DNA of 64,000 bases from Morinoia aosen. Its lineage: Eukaryota; Arthropoda; Malacostraca; Amphipoda; Talitridae. Numbering within the stretch: the first letter of the stretch is position 1; each line of letters starts with the position of its first letter. Under the pieces are notes generated by a model that had not been told where the DNA came from, searched no databases, and saw only the letters and a program-made list of their open reading frames with translations. A program made the position numbers and the translations under genes. Of this stretch, positions 10,100 through 22,520 are shown piece by piece. The stretch lies in NCBI GenBank assembly GCA_030386875.1, contig CM059556.1, positions 41,456,964 through 41,520,963 of the forward strand, read 5' to 3'.

Positions 10100-11290
10100 T
10101 ATTCAGGAATGTGTGTTTCTTCTTGCCCGGATCCTGAGGTTTGATGAGAGATGATATTTTTCTAGTCGTTAAAACTGGTGTTTATGATGCATTAAGCGTA
10201 AAAAAACTCAAGATCAGGGACGTTTTTGTTTAATTGTGCTCTTTAAATGACAAATTATGACCAAAAAGATTCAGGTGGGATTTCAAGAGATGTTTGTTGT
10301 AATATTAACATAGCGAAAAACAAATGACCGCATTAATTCAAGGTATTTTTTTGTAGAAGCAATCGTTCCATTCTTTTCTTAGAACATCAACGGTACAAAA
10401 ATTTAAGTTTGATTTGCGACCAGGAAAGTTAGTTTATTCTAACGTAACACTTTTCCCACGGATTGAGCCGTAAGTGTACCATGCGGTAAATTGCTCCTTC
10501 ACGTACCGGTATAAAAGAATGACAATTCATGTTTCACGACATCTTTAAGAAATTACTGTTGTCACACCTAGTGAAATGTATCGTGCAATTCTATTTGCCA
10601 TATTTCTTAGAAGAGATTGAAGTGTATTAAAACATTAAAGTCGGTTACCCGATTCTGCTACTTACAACCTAACCAAAACAACCGTTCACCTCCGCAGAAA
10701 CTCAGCAAACGTGTTAAAAGCTTTTTAGAACCATGAATTTTTTACCGATTTGGAATAAAGATCAAATTTTGGAAGAAAGTGACCAGCTCCCGATACAATG
10801 GGAAAGAACAACAGAATAACGAGATGGAGTGACATTAACTAGGGAGCTGTTTGAGAAAAATCATGGCGTCCAGTGAAAACTTCATAAAAATTTCTTTCAA
10901 ATGATCTGCAAAATGGAAAAATTAGGGAAAAATTTACCGTATTATTTTAAACAGGTTTGAATTTACGAAGTCCAAAATATTTCCTGATAAATTTAAGAAA
11001 GAATATTTAATTTCATGTTGCTTATGTTAAAATAGAAGTAAGGCAGAGAATGAAAATTCTACATGTACATGGGAAAATGTTGCAAATAGGATATAAACTG
11101 ATTAGCGAGTGACGGTGTACGAGAAACTAAAAATCCAGTTAAAAGGCACAAAATCAAATTAAAAATTTCAGCTAATATGCAAAACTGTTATCAAAAACAA
11201 AGCAATTATGAGAAGACATTGAAAGGAAATACAAGTAAACAAATCTGAAGCAACCTAGCGATAGTACAAAACTATCGAACGTGAAGAAGA
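10100..11290. other. AT-rich, possibly intronic
   Basis: No gene or repeat family recognised. If the exons at 11.5 and 9.9-10.0 kb belong together this would be intron. Confidence 0.4.
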
Positions 11291-11506
11291 ATTAGAATAG
11301 ATATAATAAAGCTTTATATAAACTTAATGAAGCACTTAAATCTACCAACATTTTGCGAATGGCAGAAAAAACGGCAAAGGAAGAAAAACAATTCATGATA
11401 TTTATGTTCAACACCTGAAACAAGCACAAAGTAAAATATGAATGTGCATGTAATAAAATCTGCATGAATATTTGACGCATAAAATAATAATGTTTGCATG
11501 ACTTAC

Positions 11507-11585
11507 CCCAAACCTCAGCCAGCAGCACCAGTGTCAACACCCCCACCGACGTCCACACTGTTAGTGGGTGCCAGCCCTGCGTCAT
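11507..11585 (-). CDS. Signal-peptide first coding exon of a secreted/membrane protein
   Basis: On the minus strand ATG (11585-11583) opens MTQGWHPLTVWTS, followed by the hydrophobic VGVLTLVLLAEVWG. This is a classic signal peptide with a hydrophobic core from about residue 13. After 26 codons plus one base the exon meets a consensus donor GTAAGT (11506-11501), giving a phase-1 intron, the usual phase after a signal-peptide exon. A longer frame starts further upstream and reads on past the donor, but the hydrophobic profile and donor favour this start and end. The mature protein is not visible here; the next exon may be the phase-matched one near 10.03 kb. The upstream sequence is a purine-rich repeat on this strand (5'UTR or intron). 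A TATA/Inr promoter on the same strand lies at 16.0 kb. Confidence 0.5.
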
Positions 11586-11760
11586 GATGGTACAGAATTT
11601 CTTTCTTTCACAGAATTTTCTTTCTTGTACAGAATTTACAATCAATTACAGAATTTACTATCAATTACAGAATTTTCTCTTTTTACAGAATTTATTTCTT
11701 CCACAAAATTTCTTTCTTTTGCAGAATTTCTTTCTTAAGTTGTTACAAAGAGTCAATGAA
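11586..11760. repeat. Short degenerate repeat, ACAGAATTTNTTTCTT
   Basis: About eight imperfect copies of CAGAATTTCTTTCTT at 15-28-bp spacing, directly upstream of the signal-peptide ATG on the minus strand. It may lie in the 5'UTR of that candidate gene. Confidence 0.7.
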
Positions 11761-11799
11761 GGTACAGCGCTGTGATTTTACACCTTCGCTCACTAATTT

Positions 11800-12410
11800 T
11801 AATTCCTTGAAGTTGGATTTTCCTTTTAGTATTAGAGAGAGTGAATGTGATCAGGCTTCAGACTTTCGTGATTTGAAGATTTTGTCCATCGCGATAACTG
11901 ATTACGGAGATTCCGTGAGATTTTAGGGACGGAACCTTTAAAATCTCTGAAAAAGGTAAACAGTAAATAATACACGTTTATTATTGTTTCTATCATTGCA
12001 AAGCTTTTAAAACTGAATTTCAAATAGTCGTAAAATAAAAATCTCCGAAGCCATGAGACGAGCAGCCGTAGTTGTCACGCGTTCATTATTTCGAACATGA
12101 ATCAACCAGAAAATATATTACTAATTATCTAAAAATTCTTATGAGTTCCAAAAATATATATCTGAAAATAAATTCCCTCAACTTGTTTAAAATCGCATTT
12201 GAAGTTATATGTGAGCCTGTGTATATATATATAGGAAGTCCTAACGCATATTTGTGCTCTCAGTATAAGTAAATAAATTTTACCCGGGGATATTTTGTGG
12301 CTAAAATATTAATCGAAATTCTACAGACAGCTTTCCTTCTAAACTGGTGTTGGGATTGGCTTCAGTCGACACCATCCTGATGTTGCACGGTTTGAAGCTC
12401 TCCAGTTGGC
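11800..12410. other. AT-rich spacer
   Basis: Nothing recognised; short frames only. Confidence 0.5.
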
Positions 12411-12419
12411 TAGCTAACA

Positions 12420-12620
12420 TGCTTGCTTGCTTGCTTAATTGCCTGATTTCTCAATTACTCGGTCTCCTGCTGCTTACTTGCTTACTTGCTTGCTTGCTTG
12501 CTTGCTTACTTGCTTGCTAGCTTGCTTGCTCGCTTGCTCGCTTGCTTGCTTGCTTGCTTGCTTACTTGCTCGCCTGCTCGCTTGCTTGCTTGCTTGCTTA
12601 CTTGCTTGCTTGCTTCATCA
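12420..12620. repeat. (CTTG)n tetranucleotide array
   Basis: TTGCTTGCTTGC with CTTA/CTCG/CTAG interruptions. The Leu-Ala-Cys-rich open frames come from the repeat. The right flank TCCCAACTCCCACCCAGTAA resembles the flank after the 0.8-1.0 kb tetranucleotide array. Confidence 0.92.
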
Positions 12621-13014
12621 TTCAGTCCCAACTCCCACCCAGTAAACTGTGTTTCTCAATGCATCACAAGACTGCAAATTTTTGTAGTGAGAACAATTAA
12701 GACAAACTGAAATTCATTTTGGTGTTTCTCAACCTCAAAAATGGATTGATCGATGAAAAAAAGGCCACGCGTTGAAACTACTCATTTAAACTTATTTTTA
12801 ACAAAAGAAATATATCTTTAACGTGTAATATGCTGCCATTTTTGAAGGGGGAATATGATGGTTATAAATGGATTCAGAGTTCGAATTGATCTATTTTTTT
12901 CACTTGAATGTGCCGTTTTCACCAATTGAAATTCCCCGTCATGAAGTTCAATGTACGGCTACACATAAAATTTTTGGCTTTTTCTTTGATAAATAAATCG
13001 AAATTCAAGATTAA

Positions 13015-13290
13015 ATGCCTGAAACTTGAATTATTGATGCAGCTTTAGATGAAAAGAACATTTGATCAATTTAATTTTAACGTTGAGTACCTGATATTCA
13101 AATTATTATAGCTGCTTTGAATGAGAAGGACACCTGATGAACCTAACTTTACAGTTAAGTACCTAAACCCAAATTATTAATGTACCTTTAGATGAAAGTG
13201 ATACTTAATGAATCTAAGTTTAAGGTTGAGTACCTGAAATTCAAATTATAAATACGAGCTTAGAAGAAAATTACACTTTTTTAGTTAGAT
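13015..13290. repeat. Degenerate repeat, about 73-bp unit, 4 copies
   Basis: Diverged units contain GAGTACCTGA-ATTCAAATTATTA and GCTTTAGATGAAAA, starting near 13017, 13090, 13163 and 13235. Confidence 0.65.
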
Positions 13291-13876
13291 AAGACCCCTT
13301 CATCTTGCGTTGGCAGGGGTCCAAACTATGGTCAAACTTTCTGACCTTGATGACAGAGCTCAGCTTTATGACACGTTATCGAGTTACGTTTTTATTGAGT
13401 ATGAAGGAACACCTTCCTGGTGGAAAAGTCTCGAGAAAATAGTGATATTTGTCACCTATTTTCCAAATTACCGAAACGGGCAAAAATAATTAGTGGCAAG
13501 CGGTGCGCTGAGGTAGGCTGCGATAACTGAAGGGACTGCGTGAAATTTTTTGATTTTGTTAAAGTTATGAAAATTTATCTTAAAAAATTATGCTGTGTAA
13601 TCAACAGTGAACAATAAAATATTCATGCTTAATAAATTATCTTTTGATTCGAATAGAAGCTCAGAGATCATTTGTGAGTAAATTCAGTTAAAATGATAAA
13701 ATTTAAAATCATTCAAATTAACACGTAAAAGGGAGCTACGTTACATATCTTTGGATATAATAAATTGTTAAATATCTTTTAGAAAAGTATTAAATATAAA
13801 GAGAAAATTGCTAAATTGTTTTATATCTGGGAGAGAAGATGAGGAGGCTGGGAAAAATTTATTCCATATTGATTAA

Positions 13877-14096
13877 CCCTTTACCGCCAAAATGGATTTC
13901 AAAATCTACTTTCATAAACCATTCAAATATATTTTATTCCTTGTGAAGTTTGCACCCTGACGTATTCTTCGAAGTTCATTGTCGAGTGGCAGTCACTTCC
14001 TCGTTATGATGTCGGTGACTCCCTGATGCTGGTGCCTGTTTAGTGATGGTGGTTGTGGTCACGGTAATATGAGTACAAAATGCAGGCTTTAAAGCG
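13877..14096. mobile_element. piggyBac-type MITE (TTAA-flanked)
   Basis: A 220-bp segment sits between TTAA (13873-13876) and TTAA (14097-14100). Its ends are CCCTTTACCGCC and the inverse complement CGCTTTAAAGCC, which match at 9 of 12 positions. CCCTTT termini with TTAA duplication are characteristic of piggyBac. There is no coding capacity. Confidence 0.55.
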
Positions 14097-14099
14097 TTA

Positions 14100-15885
14100 A
14101 ATTCAATATGAAATTAATTAGATTTTAAAATGAAGCTTTCCATGCGATTGTGAGTGAATCTAAGTAGCTTAAAAAATTTTTATGCATTTATTTATAGAAT
14201 CATTCTGTTTTCGTGCAAAAGTTAAGAAAAAATCCATTTTACTTGTAATGAATTTCTCTATAAGCGAATTTTTCAAAATTTTAAACTGGTTTCCGTACCC
14301 AGAAGTCAAGCTTTAAATTTAGCTAGAAAAATTTCTTTCAAAGAGCAGCACATAAGGTCTTAAGGAAATTTACGTCACTTTCATGCTTTCTAGGTACATA
14401 AAGTAAATTTTTATTCGCAATAAAGTCACAAGGGATGATGCATGATAAACGTATCATCCCTGTATCATGATAAATGTATCATCACTGTAAATGTCTGTAT
14501 CGCAGAAAAAACTTTCGGTGACAAAATAAGAGCAGTTTATAAAAATTCACCACGCAAAGCTGAACAAATGGTGAGCGTGAAATTCGATGATTGTTTCCAT
14601 TTTAAAATAAGTTCGTGGAATTTTCGATAAACTTATCCTCAGTTCAGTTATAGGCCATCTGAATTGATAGTGAAATGTTAGAGGTATTGTCCGTGGACTT
14701 TAACACTTCGCTTGTCACATTCGAAAACAATTTTACTCATAGCAGCAAATGCGGTCCATTTTCGTACTTGGAAATGGTTAATTATTTACAAGCTTCGTCC
14801 AAATGCACATTATTTTTTTAAATTAATAGCCTCTTAGCGTCATGAGTGTTTTGTTACTATCGTTTATGTATGAAATGGATTTAGTATTCTTACAATTTCC
14901 AGATGAAGATGGCAGCTTATGGTGATCTCACTCTTGGTCTGTCATTTATTTATTCTTTTCCTACCAAATTTACATGTGCATTTTTTCTTCTTCAAAGACT
15001 GCGCAGTTGTTTATTTTACTCACAAATGTAATCATTAAAATATGTTTTTAAATGAAATTTCAATTTTTAGAAAAATTATCATATCGAAAACTAAAGATCT
15101 TTATTGTATTATTTTGAATACTCCACCAAATTTAAATTTTTTATTTAAGATTGAAATGAATCTTTTTCACCTTGAACTATAAATGTATGCAGCATCATGT
15201 ATGTAAAATTCTACGTGTGATGACCGACAAGTTGCCTAACATTTTGGGCGAATTCTCCAAAAATTCGTTACCTACGCTAGCCTACACCACACGATTTGTA
15301 AACCAGTCACTTCTGATAGGATTAAATCAAATTTAACTCCAATTTTTATTGTACTTGCTATATAAGGAAAATATGTGAAGTCTCTTTATAACATGCATGA
15401 AATTACTACCCTACAATGCTTGTAAAAATTTATTAAACAAATGATTGAAAATTTTAGTTCTTATTAATAAGGTTATCAAAAACTAAATTTGGGAGTCTCT
15501 TTAGAAGGGTGAAAGCTCTTCAGCTGCTTACATTTCACTTAAAAATTCCAGCGGTAAAGAAAATAATTGTTTTTAAATATGCCCTCAAATATTCTAGCTG
15601 CGCGTCATCAATGATTTAAATGAAAAATTAATCAAGGCATATATGAAAAATTAATTAGAGCAATGAATTAAGGAAAACTCTCGTAAAAAATGGTTAAATA
15701 ATATGCTGTAGAAGAATTCAATTATGTAAATGACTCCAAACTAAAATGCACCCTTCATGGTAGTTCGTTAGAGTCCATTTTCCAAATTCAAGATGCGTTT
15801 TAGACATTATTCCCACACAATACTAATAGTTCACTGTTCAGAAATGCAGCAACTAAGCCTCAAATATCCAAGTCCAGTTCTTTGC
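14100..15885. other. AT-rich, possibly intronic
   Basis: Contains one member of a small dispersed repeat at about 14670-14705 (AAATGTTAGAGGTATTGTCC). No coding frame is supported. Confidence 0.4.
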
Positions 15886-15891
15886 ACTCAC

Positions 15892-15991
15892 TGAGTCAAA
15901 ACACATGTCTTGCTGTGTGCCGGCTCGTGTCACTGCAGCGTGCGCGCAGCAGCACCTCACGTCTTGACTGCACCGACACCCGGCCGGCACT
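15892..15991 (-). other. Candidate first exon (mostly 5'UTR), minus strand
   Basis: This stretch runs from the predicted start site at 15991 to a good donor, TCA|GTGAGT (intron begins at 15891). It is GC-rich, unlike the AT-rich flanks. One ATG occurs 14 bases before the donor and encodes only five codons before it, so it may be a uORF or a split start. It could be the leader exon for the signal-peptide exon at 11.5 kb on the same strand, but that linkage is inferred from order and strand only. Confidence 0.4.
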
Positions 15992-16022
15992 GGCGGGTCA
16001 AGCTCGAGGCAGGCCCTTATAT
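15988..16022 (-). promoter_or_regulatory. TATA + initiator core promoter, minus strand
   Basis: Minus-strand CATATAAGGG places a TATA box at 16021-16016. Thirty bases downstream is CCAGTG with the A at 15991, close to the arthropod initiator TCAGTY. The 30-bp TATA-to-Inr spacing is the expected one, and GC-rich leader sequence follows. A second TATAAAG lies about 75 bp farther upstream. Confidence 0.5.
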
Positions 16023-16129
16023 GGCCAGCAGCGCATCCTTCACTACACCCTCAGCGTTGGAATTTTTTCGCCAACCTTCCATCTTTCGCTTTATATTCTG
16101 CGCTGCTACTGAATTAATTTGAACTTGAT

Positions 16130-17430
16130 GTTGTATAATGTCTAGGGAGTTCGGATACATGGTAAGGGGGATTATGAATGGTGGGATGAAGCGGATATGG
16201 CATGTGTAAGTAAATGATATTTTTTATCTTTAGGGAAATTTTTTGAACATATCTTGTGCTCTCATCAATCGTGAAATTACTGATTTTGTATTGGTGTTGT
16301 TTTAGTTAACAGCAATTCTAACGCATAACTAATATTTTCCTTTCCTCCATGGGATTGAAAATTATTTCCACTTCAATGCTGAGAAAAAATATGAAGTCAA
16401 AAACTTACAAGTATTTTGCTATAAATTATTGAGAGTGTATATCTGCATTGAAGCCATGATTCGCAGATGATTTAGTAATAAATTTCAAACTTTCACCCAT
16501 AATTACTCCACTGCTTATGCTAATAAGTAAATCCTCAACTGCTTAGCTTAATAAATAAAATATGAACAAACGTTATTTTAAAACTATAAGGAATGACAAC
16601 AAAACTGCGATCCCCACATGACGCATCAACCTAGGCAAGGAAATTGAACATGACGAGATACTTAAATGTTAGGAGTATTTCCCGCGGACTTTTTTGTCTT
16701 ACTCTGTTGTTCAGTCGTGAGTTTTGAAGTAAAATTATTCAAGTACTAGTAACACAAGCATCAAAATGAAGGCTTCACGACAATAAAGAAAACCACGAAA
16801 TTTTATACCAGAAATTAATAGATAGGATGGAAAATTTGCGTAAAATGTGATGAGCAAAAAATGAACTGTTCTTGTGGAGGATTTATCACTCATTGACTGA
16901 ATATACAGTAATTTACACGGAAACTCTTCTTTTAAATCAGGGAAACAGACATTGTACTCCGTATCTCGAATAATTATCAAAAATTGAACGGTAGATTTAA
17001 AGTACGACCAATGCTAGAGCACCATTTTGATATATTTACTGAGAGATGAAATAAAGAAATATGAAAGCTCGATATGAAGCTTCCGTAGGTCGAACAATAA
17101 TATCGTCGCATCATAGAAAACTGCACTGAGAATTCCTCCTCTCTAAAACATTTATAATTATATTAAGTAAACGCTTTTAAGCAACGTTTCAGGAGCGCAA
17201 ATACAAAGTCGAAGGTAACAAAAACTTTAACCCAATTTCTCACGTTAATTGTCACCAAATTACTTAAAATAATGCAAATAAAATTTTTTTATATATGAGT
17301 CATTAATCGAAAACAAAAATAAAATTGTCATGAAAATATTGTGAGTGAATATGATATTCAATGACATTATAAAGAATTGCTTCTCAACCAGCAAGAACAA
17401 CTTACTTAGCTTAAGAACTTAAATGCAGGA
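16130..17430. other. AT-rich spacer
   Basis: Holds a second member of the dispersed repeat (about 16660-16700, TTAAATGTTAGGAGTATTTC). No gene recognised. Confidence 0.5.
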
Positions 17431-17439
17431 TTTTTTGTA

Positions 17440-17915
17440 AAGTTATTTCGTCTACATCGTTCACGTTCTGCTGTGCTGGAGAAAACGGATCAGCGAGAGC
17501 TACCTAAAGTTATTTCATATCTATCGCTCATTTTTGACTTCAGAGGAGAAAACAGATCAGCGAGAGTTTTCCTAGAGTTATTTAAACTTTATCGCTCATT
17601 TTTGACTTCAGAGGAGAAAACAGATCAGCGAGAGTTTTCCTAGAGTTATTTAAACTTTATCGCTCATTATTGGCTGCGCTGGAGAAAACGGATCAGCGAG
17701 GGTTTTCCTAGAGTTATTTAAACTTTATCGCTCATTATTGGCTGCGCTGGAGAAAACAGATCAGCGAGAGTTTTCCTAGAGTTATTTAAACTTTATCGCT
17801 CATTATTGGCTGCGCTGGAGAAAACGGATCAGCGAGGGTTTTCCTAGAGTTATTTCAACTTTATCGCTCATTATTGGCTGCGCTGGAGAAAACAGATCAG
17901 CGAAAGCTAATCTTC
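17440..17915. repeat. 68-bp minisatellite, 7 copies
   Basis: GAGAAAACGGATCAGCGAG recurs at 67-69-bp spacing (GAAAAC positions 17481, 17548, 17617, 17684, 17752, 17820, 17888). Units contain TTATCGCTCATTATTGGCTG. Two sub-types (TTTTGACTTCAGAGG and TATTGGCTGCGCTGG) are grouped left and right. Confidence 0.93.
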
Positions 17916-18404
17916 ATTTGCTTCTGCCCTGGCGCGGCTCACAAAATTACAGAACTACGAGACTATGCGTGGATGGGGAGTGAGAGCTAACTTTTGTTTT
18001 TGTCAGGACAGGTGTAAAAATTATAAGACCATAACACTGCAGTTAAAATTACCTTAAAGTACTCAGAAGTAGATATTTTCTATAATTGTGCGGAAATTGT
18101 CTTTGTTAGAGATTTTTTTGGGCAGGCACCCCTCTGCTGAGAGGATAGAGCCCGTGGTAGTGATGTATTTGTGGTATTTCGGTAAGAAAGGTTTATGAAT
18201 GACACCATTAGCACGGTGCCAAGCAAGGCAACACTTGGCTTCTTTATAAATTGAGAAGAAAAACAGAGCAGCCGACGAGAATAAAACGTCCGTAACTCGT
18301 GGTTTTGAAGATCCTGTAATGAAGCGAAATCTGAGGAACTTTTATTGTCATTAATCCCACGGCAGGTGTGGCTTGTGAACCGTTGCTGTGAGAGAAAATA
18401 CTGA

Positions 18405-18612
18405 CCAAGTAACTCAGTAAATATACTGAATAGTCAGCGAAACAAAATTCAGCAAATAATACTGAATACTCAACAAAACATAATTCAGCAAATAATACTA
18501 AATACTCATAAAAAATACTGAATACTCAGCAAATAACATTGAATACTCAGCAAATGTACTAAATACACATCAAATAATACTGAATAACCAGAAAATAATA
18601 GTAAAGCGAATA
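18405..18612. repeat. Degenerate AATACTGAATACTCAGCAA repeat
   Basis: About nine imperfect copies at 20-30-bp spacing. Confidence 0.7.
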
Positions 18613-18619
18613 ATGCAGA

Positions 18620-21600
18620 AAATACTAGATCGTTAGTTGTTTTGATAACTGATTATCTTTCCAAAGTCAGAGAAAAATTAAGCCGTATCATATTTTGATA
18701 TTACTTGAAAGAAATGCAATTTGTAAGTCTTCAATTTATTAAATTTATTCGCTAATTGTTGTGAAAAAAAATTCTCAAACTTTTCCTTTTTCCTATAAGC
18801 ATTTCAGTATATTTTTGTAACTGAACAGAAAAAATATTAAATTTTCACTCGTTAATTTAACATAATTCTCGTTCCTTCGTAAAGTTAATTATTTTATCCA
18901 TTTTATAACGGGATCTTCGAACATTTTACTTTCATTATCAATAACTATTTTCATTTTATATCGGAATATTTGAAATGTTCGTTTCATTTTGATCGTCATT
19001 TCCTCATAACAGGATGTTTTGATTTCTGATCATTTTCAGTGCAAATGTTCTTTTTTGTAACTGGATTCTTAAAAAATTTCATTTTATCATCATAGATTAC
19101 TTCTTTTCTTAAAGAGACATTGCTCACCGGTCGGCCCAGAAATGGATTTTCAACCGTATATTTTTTCTATTGGACTTACGTCTACGAAAATTTGCAGACT
19201 ACTAGATCTTTAGATTCCTAACAACTTTTATTAAAAGGGTTCTGCAGAAATTTTCATTCATCATGAATAAGTATTCACTTTTTGTTCAACGAATTCAAAA
19301 TTGGTGGCCTGCACAAACTCCAGCTTAACTGGTCTCCAATCCACCAGCAGCGAGAGCCGGGCACTTGCCGCTGAGGAGATTTTTGCGAGGAGTTGTCAGC
19401 TGGCCGCGAAAATAATGAGAGAGGCTCCAAAATTACGGCCCTGTCGAAATTGCCGGCTGACTGCAACTAGCAATATAAAAAAAACTTCAAATGTGAAGAT
19501 TGTGCCAGAAATGCATCGAGCTTGGAGTGCAGCATAACAGACAATTGGGTCAAGACTTCTGCTAGGTTGTAGATTTTCTTTCTCTCACTTTCTCAGTCTC
19601 TCGTCTGTGAGCAATCCACAAACTAAACGTTGCTCATGTTTCTAAAATCATAATTTAGAGTTTTTGAAGTTCTTTTCAATAGTCTATACACGCCTAAATG
19701 AAATCTTGAAGTTCAGGATTTATCGATGAAAGTTGGAAAGTCTTTCGAGCACTATGTGAAAGTGAGCAAACTATGCAAAGTAATGCGTGGGTTTTAACGT
19801 TAAAAAATTTAAATTCACTAGTCTCTCATATTTTTTATTATCACCGATTCTCATCAAATTTTTATTGCTTCTTCTCGGTTTTTATTCATAGTGAAGAATG
19901 TAGCGTCCGAGAAAACCTGACGTTTGACTGCAAACAAAGTTGAAGCGCGTGAGAAAACTCTGATGTCTTCACCAACATGAATTGAGACCAAATTCTTAAA
20001 AAAAAAGAAATGACTGAAGCTTAGAGGACAATCGTAGACGACGTAGAAGCGTTGAGGAAGCCAAGAGAGAACAAAATGGAGAGTCAATGAGTCGCAAAAA
20101 TGGTCATATGAGTCACGTCAAAGTGAAGGAATTGAATGAAATAATACTGAATTGTGTCTTTAGAGCGCCTTTTCCAGGTGAAAATTGCATTAGTGGCATG
20201 AGTGTGATTGTGCTTACAACTGTTTTGTTTTAAATTTCACAGTGACTTTGGGCTGAGATTAAACAGAGGTCTGTGTATTTGAAACTGTGTACGCCCTTGG
20301 CACACCTGTTGTGATTAGATATTGGGAAGGAACTGCGACTAAAGAAACAAGGTTCACTGTAGGGAGATACAACCGCACGCGGGATGCAGAAAAGTTTTAA
20401 ATGAGTTCTCTGGCAAGTTTTGTTAACATTTCAGGCGATTTCGACATAATGAGGGGAACAGAATGAAGAGTCACACCACGGATCGACCTCAAAAGGGAGA
20501 GAACAAGAGTAGTGCGGTAGATTGATCATGAGTTCCACAAATGGAATTTGGGGAGTGTTGATTGCACCAAAGTGTAGAAGGATAACAAAAAAGCGTATTG
20601 AACAATTCAATTAAAATAAACCAAACCAGTTTACTCAGCTTCGACGTAACTTTAATGACTTTGCACTTGAACTAGAATATCTCAAAATTTTCTGTCTTCT
20701 AGAAATGAAACCCACTACAATGTTTCACACGAGGACCGGATTCATAATTCTGTTCCATAAGTCATCAGAGCAAAGACATTAATAAAATAATACAGATACC
20801 AATATTCAATATACCGACACATATATGAAAAATTCAATACACCGATTCAGATACCGATACCAACAAGTACAGAAATAGACCTATTATAAATTTGTGAGAT
20901 AGGTTAAATTACCGCAAAAGAGAAATTATTTAACTTTTGTCTTATACTTTCTATCATCATGGGTATTTTGCAGCGTACAAACATTACGTCAAAGAATTCA
21001 TTCAATTTATTCCAGTGCTTTATTATATGATTCACGTCGTCCTTGGGATCAAACCAAACGACCGAGTGACAGATTTGCATGAGTATAAAGTTTCAGTGGC
21101 AAACGGAACGTGTAATTTCCAAGTAATCTTTCTTTTAGAAAAAACTTAAAGAATTGCAGATCTTTGGAACGAGTGAACTGGAAAGTATCTTCTCCTGTAT
21201 GTGACCTGTCTACTCTTTTCATTTAATGTTTTTATGCCTGACAGGAAATGAAAATCAAAGGCTTGGTTACGAATTCTTTCTTAAACATTCACGCGCTGTT
21301 GCTGACCAGCTCAGGTTCCTGCACAGAAACTGCGTTGCCGCGACCTCATCTCGCAAAATTTGAATAGCATTAATTGAAATTAGCTGGTGATCGAGCTACT
21401 TTATTAATTTTTTGGGGGAATTCTTTTGCCGATTAAAAAATTACTTCCAAATTATATTAAGCCAAATTGAGAAAATTAATCATTGCAATGCCCAGCAACA
21501 TGTTATATCTTTGATGAAGGAAGCATGTTTCTAAATTCCTCACGATGTTTATTTGGTCTTTGTTTTAAAATTTTTAAGTGTTTAGGTGTTTTATAGATAT

Positions 21601-21960
21601 TTTCTTGGCATTCCAACAAAGCAACTACGCACGGTATGGAGGAGGTTGTCTCGTTTTACTACGGGTGCAAGGGTGTGAGCGGTGTATTCCTCTGAGAGAA
21701 ACAAAACATGTATTTAACTTCCTGAAGGTCCAGAATTCATGCAGTTATAGCAAAAATATAACCATTTATTGGCTGAATTTTTGTTATATCTAGATTTTTA
21801 CGACAACAGTTTTTTGATCAATTCACTGCTGGTATATTATGACGAACGTAAGAAAAATAGGGGAACTACCATCCGGTTATGAACTTCCAGGCAAATTAAA
21901 ATAAAAATTTCACAATAAACTGCGTATATTAAGGCTATTTATAGCATTGGATTCTACAAG
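18620..21960. other. Long AT-rich stretch, no gene supported
   Basis: A GC-richer island at about 19295-19500 has open frames on both strands (78 and 63 codons) but no recognised domain or convincing splice sites. The rest is AT-rich and unique-looking. Confidence 0.4.
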
Positions 21961-21974
21961 CTACATAAACCACA

Positions 21975-22255
21975 ACGAGTCAACTAGGAAAAGCCTCATC
22001 AACGATGTTAAAATCTTCTACAAACTCCCCGGCAACAATGAGCTGCAGATTTTCCGTTCATAGAGGAGTCAACAAACTCTTTGACCTCTACAAATCAAGC
22101 GGCGAGTTCAGACGGTGTGGGAAGCCCTCAATAGCTACAAGAAACTCCAAGCTTTGCAAGCCGTGGAGACTGAACAAACGGTGGCAGCGCTTCTTACCCG
22201 TCTGGAGAAACCCGTTTCTCTGTGGCCAAGCTAAAGATACTCCTCTTCTCTAGGA
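21975..22255 (+). pseudogene. Decayed coding-like segment, unknown
   Basis: In one plus frame VWEALNSYKKLQALQAVETE and TVAALLTRLEKPVSLWPS read as a helical, coiled-coil-like protein, preceded by in-frame residues KIFYKLPGNNELQIF and interrupted by two stops. A different frame is open for 82 codons but has less protein-like composition. It may be a retroelement gag remnant or an old gene fragment; no family is recognised. Confidence 0.28.
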
Positions 22256-22261
22256 TGCTAG

Positions 22262-22520
22262 ACAGGGCGAATTTGAATAGGTGGAATTGATTGAATTTGG
22301 TTGAACGAATTGGTTGACTTTAGTTGATTGAATTGGTTGTATTTGGTTCAATTGAACGGAAAATAATTAGTTGAATTTGGTTGAACGAATTAGTTGAATT
22401 TTGTGGAACGAATTAGTTGACTTTGTTTGAATGAATAGGTTGCATTTGATTGAATTGAACAGAAAAGAATTGGTGTAATTTGGTTGAATTGATGCAAAAA
22501 AATTGATAGAATTTGATTTA
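22262..22520. repeat. Degenerate TTGAATTTGGTTGAACGAA repeat
   Basis: Imperfect repeats of GAATTGGTTGA-like 10-20-bp words. Confidence 0.75.

Noticed and set aside
19275-19537. Overlapping frames in a GC-rich island
   Set aside because: No recognised domain, start context or splice pair; left as an unexplained patch.
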